Source: Dehalococcoidia bacterium
GTDB taxonomy: Bacteria; Chloroflexota; Dehalococcoidia; Tepidiformales; Tepidiformaceae
DNA length: 64,000 nucleotides
Direction: 5' to 3'
NCBI GenBank assembly: GCA_020847985.1
Contig: JADLBC010000012.1
Coordinates: forward strand, 1 to 64,000
Position 1 is the first letter of the stretch. Each line of letters begins with the position of its first letter. The position numbers and the translations under genes were made by a program. Shown one piece after another: positions 48,058 to 56,302 of the stretch. The notes under the pieces were generated by a model that worked only from the letters and a program-made list of their open reading frames with translations, ran no database searches and was not told the origin of the DNA.

Positions 48058-48142
48058 GGATCCAGCATGGCCACGCGGGGTGTCGAACGCGGGCCAAGGC
48101 GGCGCGGGAGCCGTTGCGAGGGTGTGAGAGGGCCGGCCGCCT

Positions 48143-48454
48143 TTACCCGATGCGCTCGACGAAGACGTCCATGATGCCGCCGCAGATCTTGTCTTCGCCG
48201 TCGGTGGGTTCGGTCAGGTTCACGGTGACGATGCGGGCCTTGCCGTCCTCGAGGGTGACCATGGCTTCCTGCCAGACCTCGGCTTCGCCGCAGCCGCCGC
48301 CGATGGTGCCGAAGAAGGTGCCGTCGTTGCGGACGACCATCTTGGCACCCGTCTTGCGAGGGGTGGAGCCGCGGGTGCGGGCGACGGTGGCGAGGACGAC
48401 GGGTTCGCCCCGTTCGATGGCGCCCGCGATTTCGCGATAGATCTCTTGCTGCAT
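48143..48454 (-). CDS. XdhC/CoxI N-domain protein
   Basis: The 103-residue product matches only the N-terminal XdhC_CoxI domain: EIYREIAGAIERGEPVVLATVARTRGSTPRKTGAKMVV, then GTIGGGCGEAEVW. Full XdhC proteins have a further NAD-binding half and serve molybdenum-cofactor insertion into xanthine dehydrogenase or CO dehydrogenase. This short form could pair with a separate half elsewhere. No molybdoenzyme gene is in the window. Confidence 0.85.
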   Translation of the reverse strand: MQQEIYREIAGAIERGEPVVLATVARTRGSTPRKTGAKMVVRNDGTFFGTIGGGCGEAEVWQEAMVTLEDGKARIVTVNLTEPTDGEDKICGGIMDVFVERIG

Positions 48455-48499
48455 GCACCGATCGTGGCGCGTCGAAGGCGGCGCCGCAAGGGGGGTGGT

Positions 48500-49333
48500 C
48501 TAGCTCCTGGCCTGCGACTGCCACCGGGGGTAGCTGCCGAACACCTTCACATCCGAGCAGAGGGGGGCGATGGCGGCGAGCACGTCGCGGCCGGAGGCGT
48601 CGTCTTCGTGGGCATCGAAATCGACGAGGAAGACGTATTCGCCGAAGGCCGCGCGCGTGGGGCGGCTTTCGATCTTGGTGCAATTGATATGGCGCTTTGC
48701 GAACTCGTCGAGCACGCCCGCGAGCGACCCGGCGCGGTCATCGGCGAACCAGAAGGCGATGGAGGTGCGGTCCAGCCCGGTGGGCGGCTGCTTGCCACGG
48801 GCGAGCAGGACGAAGCGGGTGACATTGTGGGCGGCATCGCCGATGTCGTGGGCGATGACCTCGGCGCCGTAGAGCTCGGCGGCGCGCGAGGTGGCGATGG
48901 CGGCCGCGTCGCCAGCGCGGGACATCGCCAGTTCGACGGCACCGGCCGTGGAGAGCGCGGGCTCGATGGTCACGCGCGGGTAGTGTTCGGCGAGGAACTT
49001 GCGGCACTGCCCGAAGGCGGCGCTGTGCGAATAGATGACGGCGATGGCCGATGGGTCGGTGCCCGGCTTCACGGCGAGGTCGTGGACGATGGGGAGGACG
49101 AGTTCGCGCTGGATGCGGAGGTCGGTTTCGTGGATGAGGATGTCGAGCGTCTCCGCGACGGAGCCGTTGAGGGCGTTTTCGATGGCGACCACGCCAGAAT
49201 CGGCGGCGCCGGAATCGACGGCGCGGGCGACCTCGGCGTGGGAAGGGCAGGGGAGGTGTTCGGCGCCGGGCGCGAAGAGGCGCGCGGCCTGCTCACCGTT
49301 CGTGCCCGCGGGGCCGAGGTAGGCGACCTTCAC
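48500..49333 (-). CDS. pheA: Prephenate dehydratase
   Basis: Converts prephenate to phenylpyruvate for phenylalanine synthesis, 277 residues. Periplasmic-binding-like catalytic domain with YLGPAGTNGEQAA, VVAIENALNGSV, and the catalytic TRF motif (AHNVTRFVLLAR) near 173. ACT regulatory domain from about 190 with GSLAGVLDEFAKRHINCTKIESRPTR (ESRP motif), which binds phenylalanine. Ten bases before the TrkA-type gene's stop on the same strand. Confidence 0.95.
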   Translation of the reverse strand: MKVAYLGPAGTNGEQAARLFAPGAEHLPCPSHAEVARAVDSGAADSGVVAIENALNGSVAETLDILIHETDLRIQRELVLPIVHDLAVKPGTDPSAIAVIYSHSAAFGQCRKFLAEHYPRVTIEPALSTAGAVELAMSRAGDAAAIATSRAAELYGAEVIAHDIGDAAHNVTRFVLLARGKQPPTGLDRTSIAFWFADDRAGSLAGVLDEFAKRHINCTKIESRPTRAAFGEYVFLVDFDAHEDDASGRDVLAAIAPLCSDVKVFGSYPRWQSQARS

Positions 49334-49343
49334 GGCGGCGGCC

Positions 49344-50018
49344 CTACGTATCGAGGCCGTGGGTGGAGCCGATGAGCGCCGCCCGGAGCATGGGCGAGCT
49401 CTCGCGCCGGGTGACGACGACGAGGGCGTCGCCGGGGTTCAGGCGGGTATCGCCGCTGGGGATGCGCGGCACGCCCCCGGGATCGACGACGAGCGAGATG
49501 AGGGACTCGGGCGGCAGGAGCACTTCGCGGATGGAGCGGCCGCTGACGGGCGAGGTCTCGGGGAGCTTGATTTCGACCAGTTCGAGGCCGCTGTGCATCT
49601 GCAGCAGGGGGATCATCTCGCCGGTGGGGAGCTCCTGTTCGATCTGGGCGAGCACGGCCTGGGTGGCGGAGATGGTGGTTTCGATGCCGCGGCGCTTGAA
49701 GAGCAGCTCGTTCTTGGGGTTGTTGATGCGCGCGATGGTGCGGGGGACGCCGCGCTGGCGGGCGATTTCGCAGACGACCAGGTTGTCCTCATCGTCGCCG
49801 GTGACGGCGGCGACGAGGTCGGCGCGGGCGACGCCGGCGGCATCGAGTGTGGTGGCTTCGCAGCCATCGCCGTGCATGGCGTTCTCGCCGAGTTCTTCGA
49901 TGATGGCGGCGACGCGGTTCGCGTCCTGTTCGAGGATGAGGACTTCGTGGTTGGACTGGAGGAGTTCCTGGGCGAGGTAGAAGCCGACCTTGCCGCCGCC
50001 GGCGATGAGCACGTACAT
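49344..50018 (-). CDS. TrkA-type potassium-transport regulatory protein
   Basis: Cytoplasmic RCK gating protein, 224 residues: TrkA_N Rossmann domain with IAGGGKVGFYLAQEL at the start and VTGDDEDNLVVCEIAR, then TrkA_C domain from about 140 (ELVEIKLPETSPVSGRSIREVLLP...GDTRLNPGDALVVV). The start MYVLIAGGGKVG is chosen. A second TrkA-N protein is immediately upstream. The channel or transporter partner (TrkH/Ktr) is not in the window. Confidence 0.9.
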   Translation of the reverse strand: MYVLIAGGGKVGFYLAQELLQSNHEVLILEQDANRVAAIIEELGENAMHGDGCEATTLDAAGVARADLVAAVTGDDEDNLVVCEIARQRGVPRTIARINNPKNELLFKRRGIETTISATQAVLAQIEQELPTGEMIPLLQMHSGLELVEIKLPETSPVSGRSIREVLLPPESLISLVVDPGGVPRIPSGDTRLNPGDALVVVTRRESSPMLRAALIGSTHGLDT

Positions 50019-50020
50019 GG

Positions 50021-50440
50021 TTAGCTTCCCTTCGGGGTGGAGCCTTTGAGCAGCATGTCGACCATGATGCCGGCGCCGAGGCTGGTGGGGCTGAAGGTTT
50101 CGAGGCCGAGTTCGCGGAAGATGCCTTCGCGCACGGGGTCGTAGATGCGGCAAAGGACGCGCTTCACCCCGTAGACCTCCTTCGCGAGCTGGCTGGCGAA
50201 GTAGTTGCGGTTATCGCCCTGGGTGACGGCGAAGAAGGCATCGGTGGCGCGGATGCCGGCCTTTTCGAGGGCGGGCCCATCCATGCCATTGCCAACGGTG
50301 ACGCGCCCGCGGAAGCCTTCGGGGAGGCGGCGGAAGGCGCTGGCGTTGGTATCGAGGACGGTGATGCTGTGGCCCTGCTCATCGAGGAGCATGGCGATCC
50401 GGGCGCCGAGGCGGCCGCAGCCCATGATGATGACGTTCAT
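50021..50440 (-). CDS. TrkA N-domain protein
   Basis: Second RCK-type protein, 139 residues, N-domain only: MGCGRLGARIAMLLDEQGH, then VTQGDNRNYFASQLAKE. A GxGxxG nucleotide-binding motif is present. Ends 3 bases before the full TrkA gene. A pair of RCK proteins, one lacking the C-domain, suggests a hetero-oligomeric gating ring. Confidence 0.88.
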   Translation of the reverse strand: MNVIIMGCGRLGARIAMLLDEQGHSITVLDTNASAFRRLPEGFRGRVTVGNGMDGPALEKAGIRATDAFFAVTQGDNRNYFASQLAKEVYGVKRVLCRIYDPVREGIFRELGLETFSPTSLGAGIMVDMLLKGSTPKGS

Positions 50441-50467
50441 CGGGGGAGCTCTCCCTTTGCGAGGCGA

Positions 50468-50941
50468 TCAGCCGTGGCCATGGCCATGCCCTTCGCCGTG
50501 GGTGTGATTGATCGCCGAAACGGCCTGGCGGACGACCCAGACCTGGCAGGACGCGTTCTTCAGCACGAAATCGACGGTGCGGCCGACCTGGAAGGCGCCG
50601 ATCAGCCGCTTGTAGCCGATACCCATGACGAGCACATCGACGTTCTGGTCGCGGGCTTCATCGACGATCGCCTGGCCGGCCTCGCGGGCCTGGACGAGCT
50701 GGCCGGAGATGTGCTGGCCGGCGTGCGCGGCGGCGTCCTCGGCCTTGCGCAGGAGCTGCTCGCCGCGGCGCGCTTCGACTTCCATCTCGGCGTTGAGGGG
50801 CAGCGAGCGCAGCACTTCGATGACGTGCACGGCGAGGACCTTGCTCTTGCGCTGCTTCGCGAGCTGGCAGGCGACGGTGACCGCCTCGATGGAGGCGGGG
50901 TTGTGGGTGACGGGCACGAGGATGGTGTGCTGCGAAGCCAT
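50468..50941 (-). CDS. Universal stress protein with His-rich tail
   Basis: UspA fold, 157 residues: ILVPVTHNPASIEAVTVACQLAKQ at the start and VDVLVMGIGYKRLIGAFQVGRTVDFVLKNASCQVWVVR at the end. The ATP-binding G-x2-G-x9-G pattern is only partly kept. A short tail GEGHGHGHG could bind metal. It is 27 bases upstream of the TrkA pair, and Usp proteins are often linked to potassium transport. Confidence 0.87.
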   Translation of the reverse strand: MASQHTILVPVTHNPASIEAVTVACQLAKQRKSKVLAVHVIEVLRSLPLNAEMEVEARRGEQLLRKAEDAAAHAGQHISGQLVQAREAGQAIVDEARDQNVDVLVMGIGYKRLIGAFQVGRTVDFVLKNASCQVWVVRQAVSAINHTHGEGHGHGHG

Positions 50942-50999
50942 CGTCAGCCGCGCCGCGGGGTCCGTGTGGAGTCAGGGGTAGCCGGGAAACGGGGTGAGT

Positions 51000-51185
51000 T
51001 CACGATTCGTCGTCGTCCTGTGCGAACCAGATGCGCACGGCTCCGTTGAGGATGAGCACGATGCCAATCGCCGTGCCGATATTGAGATCGCTCCGCTGGC
51101 TGAGCATGAAAAGGACGAGGGCGATGCCCAGGACTATCGAGGTGACGGAGAACACATAGTTGAGGGTGCGCACGCTGCTCACCAT
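51000..51185 (-). CDS. Small two-helix membrane protein
   Basis: 61 residues from MVSSVRTLNY, with two hydrophobic helices (YVFSVTSIVLGIALVLFML and AIGIVLILNGAVRIWF) joined by a short polar loop, and an acidic end (AQDDDES). A longer frame adds only an Arg-rich leader. Unknown function. Confidence 0.7.
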   Translation of the reverse strand: MVSSVRTLNYVFSVTSIVLGIALVLFMLSQRSDLNIGTAIGIVLILNGAVRIWFAQDDDES

Positions 51186-51259
51186 TCGGGCACGGCTCCT
51201 GTCCCAGAGGGGGATGGTACGCCCGGCAACGGGAACGTCAAACCGCCGGGATGGGGCGA

Positions 51260-53581
51260 TCACTTGCGGTGGAGTTGCTCGGGGGCCGCACCGCTGGCGA
51301 TCTCGGGCCCGTTCGGGGTGGATTCGCCGGGGCTGACATCCGGTTCGAGAGTGAGGAAGAGGCGGGAATAGGCGGGCGGGATGGTGCGGATCTCAATGTA
51401 GGCGGGAAGTTCGCGCGGGCGGAAGGTGCGGAGCTGGCGCGGGCCGTCGGGCGTCTCCGCCCAGAGCTTGTAGACGGTGCCCTGCCCGCCGGCGGTGAGG
51501 CCTTCGAAGCTGGCCAGGCCGCCCCGGCCCGAGGCCTCGAGGTAGACGGTGCCGCGGACGCGCTCGCCCTCCATGGCGATGATGCCGGCGCGGGTGCTGA
51601 GGAGGGTGCGGGCTTCGTTGGCATCGAGCTGGGCTTCGCGCCAGCCATAGCCGAAGACGGCCGCCGCGCCGCCGAGGACGATGGTGAGGAAGGCGAACAG
51701 CAGCGCCACGCCACCCCAGCCGCGGCCGCCGCGCCGGATGGGGTTGCCCTCGTCGTCGTAGAGGTCGAGTTCGTCGTCGGTGAGGTCGGCGAAGTCGTCG
51801 TCGTCGTCGTCCTCGTCGAGGGATGGAGGCTTTGGCGCGCGGCGGAAGCCGAAGCGGCGGCGGGGCTTTTCGGGCTCCAGTTCGGGCTCGGGCGCGGGTT
51901 CGGCGGGTGCTCCGGGTCCTGGTTCGGGTTCAAGCTCCGGGGCGAGACCGACCGGGGCTTCCGCTTCCGGCTCGACCTCCACGAGCACGACCGGCGCCTC
52001 AGCTTTCGGCTCGGCGTCCACGAGCACGACGTGCGAATCCGCTTCCGGCTCGGCGGGAGCGGCTTCCGCGGGTTCCGGTTCCAGAGCGGCGGGCGGGATG
52101 ACGGCGACGGGCGACGTTCGCCGCCAGAACGGGAAGCGGCGGCGGCGGGGCTCCTCGGGCTCCAGTTCGGGCTCGGGTTCCGGCTCCACTTGCGGGTCGA
52201 GCGCGACCGGCGCCTCGGGTTCGATCTCCGGCTCAGGGGCGAGCGCGACGGCTGATTCGGGTTCGATTTCCGGCGCCGGCTCCGGTTCGAGTTCGACCTC
52301 GATGGGCGCTGCTTCTCCGGCGCGCGACCTTCGGCGCCAGAAGAGGAAGCGGCGACGGGGCTCCTCGGGCTCCAGTTCGGGCTCGGGTTCCGGCGGGATT
52401 TCCGGCGCGAGCGCGACCTGCGCTTCCGGCTCGGGTTCGACGTCGACCGGCGCGACCGCCGTCTCCGCTTCGGCTTCGACCTCGACGGGGGCGACCGCGA
52501 ACTCCGCTTCGGGTTCGACCTCGACGGGGGCGACCGCGAACTCCGCTTCGGGTTCGACCTCGACGGGGGCGACCGCCGTCTCCGCTTCGTCTTCGACCTC
52601 GACGGGCGCGACCGGCGCCTCCGCTTCGGGTTCGACATCGAGGAGCGCGACCGCGAACTCCGCTTCGGGTTCGACCTCGACCGGCGCGACCGGCTCCTCC
52701 GCTTCAGGTTCGACGTCGACCGGCGCGACCGCCGTCTCCGCTGCGGGTTCGACCTCGACCGGCGCGACCGGCTCCTCCGCTTCGGGTTCGACCTCGACCG
52801 GCGCGACCGGCTCCTCCGGGGCCCAGGCTTCGGCCTGGGTCGCATCGGGAGCGAGCGGGAGCCCGGCGGCGGCTTCGGCGAGCGGACCGGCAGTATCCGC
52901 ACCCTCCGCCGGGGGCGGGGGAGACGTAGGCGCGAAGTCGTAGATTTCGCCGGGCTCGTCATCGAGCGGCGGGCGGGCCTCGGGCTGCTGGCGGCCGCGG
53001 CGGCCGAACAGGCGGAGGCGCGAGGGCGGGTGCGCGGGCACGACGGACGGCGTGTTCGCGGGCGCCGCGCGTTCTTCGGCTTCAGGCACGGTAGCGGGCG
53101 CGTCCGGGGGGTTCGCCCCTGCCGGCGGCGACGCCACCGGCGCGAGCGGGAGCTGCGCCGTGGCCGGGGCCTCCGGCGTGCCCGCGAGCGGCGCAAGTAG
53201 CTCCGGTGCGACCTCGCGACTCGGCAGGGGTGCGCGCTCGACCGGAATGGGGTCCGGGAGATGGACGACGGTCTCGTCGTCGCGGCGCTGGTGGCCCCGG
53301 CGGAAGAGCCGCGGCTGGCGCGATCGTGCTTCCGCGGGAGCGAAACTGCCGGCGGGCAGCCGCGCGGCGACGCCCGCGGTGATGCGCTCCAGGGCTTCGA
53401 CGGGAATGGGAATGGGCGGCGCGCTGAGGACGAGAGCTTCGACGGCCTGGGCGTAGAGGCCCGCTTCCGCGCGCCACGCGCCGTTCGCGATCGTCGCTTC
53501 GAGGAGGGCATCGGCCTCGGCCGGTTCGAGGAGACCGAGCGCGAGGTCGGGGAGGTGGTCGCGGCCGGCGGTCGGGGTCAT
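51260..53581 (-). CDS. Membrane-anchored anti-sigma-like protein with large acidic repeat region
   Basis: 773 residues. N-terminus MTPTAGRDHLPDLALGLLEP is like the start of RskA-type anti-sigma factors. A long cytoplasmic, low-complexity part follows: residues 258-387 are ten 13-residue repeats of the form PVAPVEVEPEAEE. Three basic/aromatic motifs come after it (RRRFLFWRRR near 405, RRRRFPFWRR near 480, RRRFGFRR near 573). Then a run of Asp (586-610), one membrane helix (617-642) and a C-terminal RskA-like domain (VRGTVYLEASGRGGL, GTVYKLWAETPDG). Its ATG overlaps the sigma gene stop (ATGA). The size is about three times usual. Confidence 0.78.
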   Translation of the reverse strand: MTPTAGRDHLPDLALGLLEPAEADALLEATIANGAWRAEAGLYAQAVEALVLSAPPIPIPVEALERITAGVAARLPAGSFAPAEARSRQPRLFRRGHQRRDDETVVHLPDPIPVERAPLPSREVAPELLAPLAGTPEAPATAQLPLAPVASPPAGANPPDAPATVPEAEERAAPANTPSVVPAHPPSRLRLFGRRGRQQPEARPPLDDEPGEIYDFAPTSPPPPAEGADTAGPLAEAAAGLPLAPDATQAEAWAPEEPVAPVEVEPEAEEPVAPVEVEPAAETAVAPVDVEPEAEEPVAPVEVEPEAEFAVALLDVEPEAEAPVAPVEVEDEAETAVAPVEVEPEAEFAVAPVEVEPEAEFAVAPVEVEAEAETAVAPVDVEPEPEAQVALAPEIPPEPEPELEPEEPRRRFLFWRRRSRAGEAAPIEVELEPEPAPEIEPESAVALAPEPEIEPEAPVALDPQVEPEPEPELEPEEPRRRRFPFWRRTSPVAVIPPAALEPEPAEAAPAEPEADSHVVLVDAEPKAEAPVVLVEVEPEAEAPVGLAPELEPEPGPGAPAEPAPEPELEPEKPRRRFGFRRAPKPPSLDEDDDDDDFADLTDDELDLYDDEGNPIRRGGRGWGGVALLFAFLTIVLGGAAAVFGYGWREAQLDANEARTLLSTRAGIIAMEGERVRGTVYLEASGRGGLASFEGLTAGGQGTVYKLWAETPDGPRQLRTFRPRELPAYIEIRTIPPAYSRLFLTLEPDVSPGESTPNGPEIASGAAPEQLHRK
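52421..52810 (-). repeat. Tandem array of ten 39-bp coding repeats
   Basis: Ten in-frame 39-bp units encode 13-residue acidic repeats (P/A)VAPV(E/D)VEPEAE(E/F/T). Copies differ at a few bases, so the array is maintained but diverging. Copy number probably changes between strains. Confidence 0.9.
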
Positions 53582-54150
53582 GGGGTGGCGGCCCCGGAGG
53601 CGGCGCGCGAGAGACCCTCCCGCACGCGCGCGAGCGCGGCGCGGAGGTTCTCGCGGACGATGTCCTCGGGGACGCCGCGCAGGCTGGCGATTTCGGCGGG
53701 CCGCAGCCCCTTCCAATAGGCCAGCGTGAGGGTCTCGCGCTGGGCCTCGGTGAGGGATTCGAGAGCACGGCGGACCATGAGGGGCGTGGCGCCGCGCATC
53801 ACCCCGTTCCAGACCTCGTCATCGAGCAGGGCGGCGGCGGCGACGGCGGTCATGGGCTCGCGGGACCCGCGGTAGCGGCTTTGCGTGCGAAGGGCGGCCA
53901 CGGCGGCATCGCGCACGTGGCGGAGGATCCAGACGGCCTCGACATCGTCGCGCGGGTCGAACGAGGGCGCCTCGGAGGCGGCGCGGACGAAGGCGTCCTC
54001 GGTGGCCTTCTCGGCGAGACCGCGGTCGCCGAGGACGGCGATGGCGAGGGAGTAGGCGGGCCCGGCGTAGGCCGCGACGACACCGGCAAAGGCAGCGGGT
54101 TCGCCATCGCGGAAGCGCTGGAAGGCCGAGGGTTCCGGGGCTTCGGGCAT
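53578..54150 (-). CDS. ECF-type RNA polymerase sigma factor
   Basis: 190 residues from MPEAPEPSAF, with GGAGTG 7 bases upstream; two earlier in-frame ATGs (54237, 54273) have no ribosome binding site. Region 2-like part: FQRFRDGEPAAFAGVVAAYAGPAYSLAIAVLGDRGLAEKATEDAFVRA. Region 4: LESLTEAQRETLTLAYWKGLRPAEIASLRGVPEDIVRENLRAALARVREGL. Overlaps the anti-sigma-like gene, the usual arrangement for such a pair. Confidence 0.85.
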   Translation of the reverse strand: MPEAPEPSAFQRFRDGEPAAFAGVVAAYAGPAYSLAIAVLGDRGLAEKATEDAFVRAASEAPSFDPRDDVEAVWILRHVRDAAVAALRTQSRYRGSREPMTAVAAAALLDDEVWNGVMRGATPLMVRRALESLTEAQRETLTLAYWKGLRPAEIASLRGVPEDIVRENLRAALARVREGLSRAASGAATP

Positions 54151-54337
54151 GCGCCACTCCGGTTCGGGGCCGGGCCAGCCGGCGGCACGCAATCCGGCGG
54201 GACTGCCGGTGGCGGGGACCCCGGACATCGAATCCATCGTACGGGCTTGTGCGTGCTGCGAGCGAACCTTCATGGCGGATCGATTATCGCCAACGGCGGA
54301 CAGGGCTGAATCGCCGCCATCACAGTGGGACGAAGAT

Positions 54338-54364
54338 GGGCCGCCCCCTTCCCGGGGACGGCCC
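54338..54364. terminator. Terminator-like hairpin
   Basis: GGGCCG / CGGCCC outer stem with inner CCCC / GGGG, downstream of the DUF4349 gene (minus strand). No T-run. Confidence 0.5.
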
Positions 54365-54388
54365 ATCGGCATGCTCGCGCGGTCCCGT

Positions 54389-55375
54389 TCAGGCGGCGGG
54401 CGTGGTGTTCCGCGTGCGCCGGGCCATGCGGCGCGAACCGATGGCGACGAGCGCGAGCGGGATGGCCAGCCAGATGGCGGCCACGGCCACGACGGCGCCG
54501 GCGTTGGCGACGTTGCGGGCGATATCGAGCGAGGTGTCCCAGGCATCGGCGAAGCTGCCGCCGAAGCTGCGCGGGCCATCATTCCCCGCCTTCGCGACCG
54601 TCAGCGGCGCGAGGGAGACATCGATCGTGGCCAGTTCAGTGGCGGCATCGAGCACCTTGAGGCGGCCCTGGATCTGCTCGATCTGCGAACGGACGCTGTT
54701 CACGCGGTCGTTGACGGTGAGGATCTCCTGGATGGTGCGGGCCTGCTTGAGGAGCTCGAGGTACTGCGCCTCGGTGCTCTGGAGGTTGCGCAGGCGGCTC
54801 TGGAGGTCGGTGTACTGCTCGGTGACCTCGTTGGACTTCGTGCCCTCTTCCTTCACGGTGGCGCCATCGATCGTGCGAAGCGCGGCGAGGCTCTCCTGGT
54901 AGCGCTCGACGGGCACGCGCAGGGTGACCGTGGCCGATCCCTTGCGGTCGCCGCTGCTGCCCGCGAACGAGGAGCGTTCGACGTAGCCGCCGGCCTCGCG
55001 GGCGATGGCGCTGGCGCGGTTGAAGGCGACGGCGACATCCTTCACTTCGAGGGCGACGGTGGCATTGAAGATGATCTTGCGGTTCAGCTGGTCGCCGAGC
55101 GCCGGGCCGGTGACGTCGGCGTCCACGGGCGCGGGAGCGGAGGAGTTCGCGCTCGTGCCGCCGGAGGTGGGCGGCTGGGCGCTGTAGGCGGCGGACTGCG
55201 AGGGCGCGCCATCCCGGGTTTCGGCCATGGACTTGCCGGCGGTGGTGGTGGCGCCGCCCACGGGCGGGATGCCTTCGTCACGGGTGCTGGTGTTCTCGGC
55301 GGCGCCGCAGGCCGCGAGGAGGGCGGCGCCGGCGAGGCCGGCGATGGACGCGATACGGACGAAGCGGATGTTCAC
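54389..55375 (-). CDS. DUF4349-domain lipoprotein
   Basis: 328 residues from a GTG (NIRFVRIASIAG) with AGGGGA upstream. Signal peptide with lipobox ALLAAC, Ser/Thr/Pro linker, then the DUF4349 core: KIIFNATVALEVKDVAVAF, GGYVERSSF, VTLRVPVERYQESLAAL, a coiled coil (EQYTDLQSRLRNLQSTEAQYLELL), and ATIDVSLAP. A C-terminal helix (VVAVAAIWLAIPLALVAIG) anchors it. Function unknown; envelope-associated. Confidence 0.88.
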   Translation of the reverse strand: MNIRFVRIASIAGLAGAALLAACGAAENTSTRDEGIPPVGGATTTAGKSMAETRDGAPSQSAAYSAQPPTSGGTSANSSAPAPVDADVTGPALGDQLNRKIIFNATVALEVKDVAVAFNRASAIAREAGGYVERSSFAGSSGDRKGSATVTLRVPVERYQESLAALRTIDGATVKEEGTKSNEVTEQYTDLQSRLRNLQSTEAQYLELLKQARTIQEILTVNDRVNSVRSQIEQIQGRLKVLDAATELATIDVSLAPLTVAKAGNDGPRSFGGSFADAWDTSLDIARNVANAGAVVAVAAIWLAIPLALVAIGSRRMARRTRNTTPAA

Positions 55376-55481
55376 CTGGTTTCCCCTGCCGGCCGGTTTG
55401 GCCGATGGAGGAGAAACGCCGGCCGCTCGCGGATGGTTCCCTCGCGCACGAGACAACCTGGGAAACGGCAGGGAAAGGCGC

Positions 55482-56246
55482 TCAGCCGGCGGCGCGGCTC
55501 CGGCGCTCGGCGGTGCGGGCGGCCGTGGCGTGGGCGGCGCGTTCGGCGTCGTCGGCGAGCGGCGGGAGCGTGACATCCGGGCCGTAGCGGCGGCGCAAGG
55601 CGAGCAGGATCAGCTCATCGGTGAGGGCCGGGTTCTTGGGCAGGAGGCTGCCGTGGAGGTAGGTGCCGATGGCGTTCGCGGTGCGCGCGCCCTCGGTGCC
55701 ATCCTCGGCGTTGTTGCCGAAGCCGCGGCGGACGCGGCCGAAGGGGGCCTGCCCCGGCGCGAGATAGGTGCGCCCGCCGTGGTTTTCGAAGCCGACGACC
55801 TCGCCCTCGGGGGTATCGAGGATGACATCGCCGATGCAGCGGTCGGCGCGCGGCCCGGGGTGGCGGGTTTCGAGATCGAACACGGAGATGCCCGGGATGA
55901 CGCCGCCCTGGTGGTCGACGTAGCGGTGGCCGAAAAGCTGGAAGCCGCCGCAGACGACGAGCGCGGGCAGCCCGCCATCGATGGCGGCGCGAAGGGCCGG
56001 GCCGCGGGCCTGGAGGTCATCGGCGATGCGGCGCTGTTCGCGGTCCTGGCCGCCGCCGGCAAGGATGATGTCGCACTCCGCGGGGTCGAAGGCGTCGCCG
56101 ACGGTCACTTCGCGCACCTGAAGGGCGATGCCGCGCGCTTCGCAACGGTAGCGCAGGGCGATGATGTTCCCGCGGTCGCCGTAGATGTTGAGGATGTCGG
56201 GATAGAGGTGGACGGCGGTGAGCGCGTAGGCGGGCGGGGTGCTCAT
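55482..56246 (-). CDS. gatD: Type 1 glutamine amidotransferase, GatD-like
   Basis: CobB/CobQ-type amidotransferase of 254 residues: HLYPDILNIYGDRGNIIAL, LAGGGQDREQ, nucleophile in LVVCGGFQLFG near residue 97, and the histidine in TYLHGSLLPKNP. This matches GatD, which works with MurT to amidate lipid II. A MurT gene, normally its operon partner, is not adjacent. A tail of Ala/Arg-rich residues follows the normal end. Confidence 0.85.
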   Translation of the reverse strand: MSTPPAYALTAVHLYPDILNIYGDRGNIIALRYRCEARGIALQVREVTVGDAFDPAECDIILAGGGQDREQRRIADDLQARGPALRAAIDGGLPALVVCGGFQLFGHRYVDHQGGVIPGISVFDLETRHPGPRADRCIGDVILDTPEGEVVGFENHGGRTYLAPGQAPFGRVRRGFGNNAEDGTEGARTANAIGTYLHGSLLPKNPALTDELILLALRRRYGPDVTLPPLADDAERAAHATAARTAERRSRAAG

Positions 56247-56260
56247 GCGGACATGGTAGC

Positions 56261-56281
56261 GGGCCGCCGCCGGGGCGGCCC
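56261..56281. terminator. Terminator-like hairpin between the IPT protein and gatD
   Basis: GGGCCGCC / GGCGGCCC, 8-bp stem, 5-base loop. Confidence 0.5.
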
Positions 56282-56302
56282 ACTGCTTCGAGCGAAACAG
56301 GC

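Noticed and set aside
51780-52943. Plus-strand Ser/Gly-rich frame opposite the anti-sigma repeat region
   Set aside because: It is the antisense reading of the 39-bp repeats and has no ribosome binding site.
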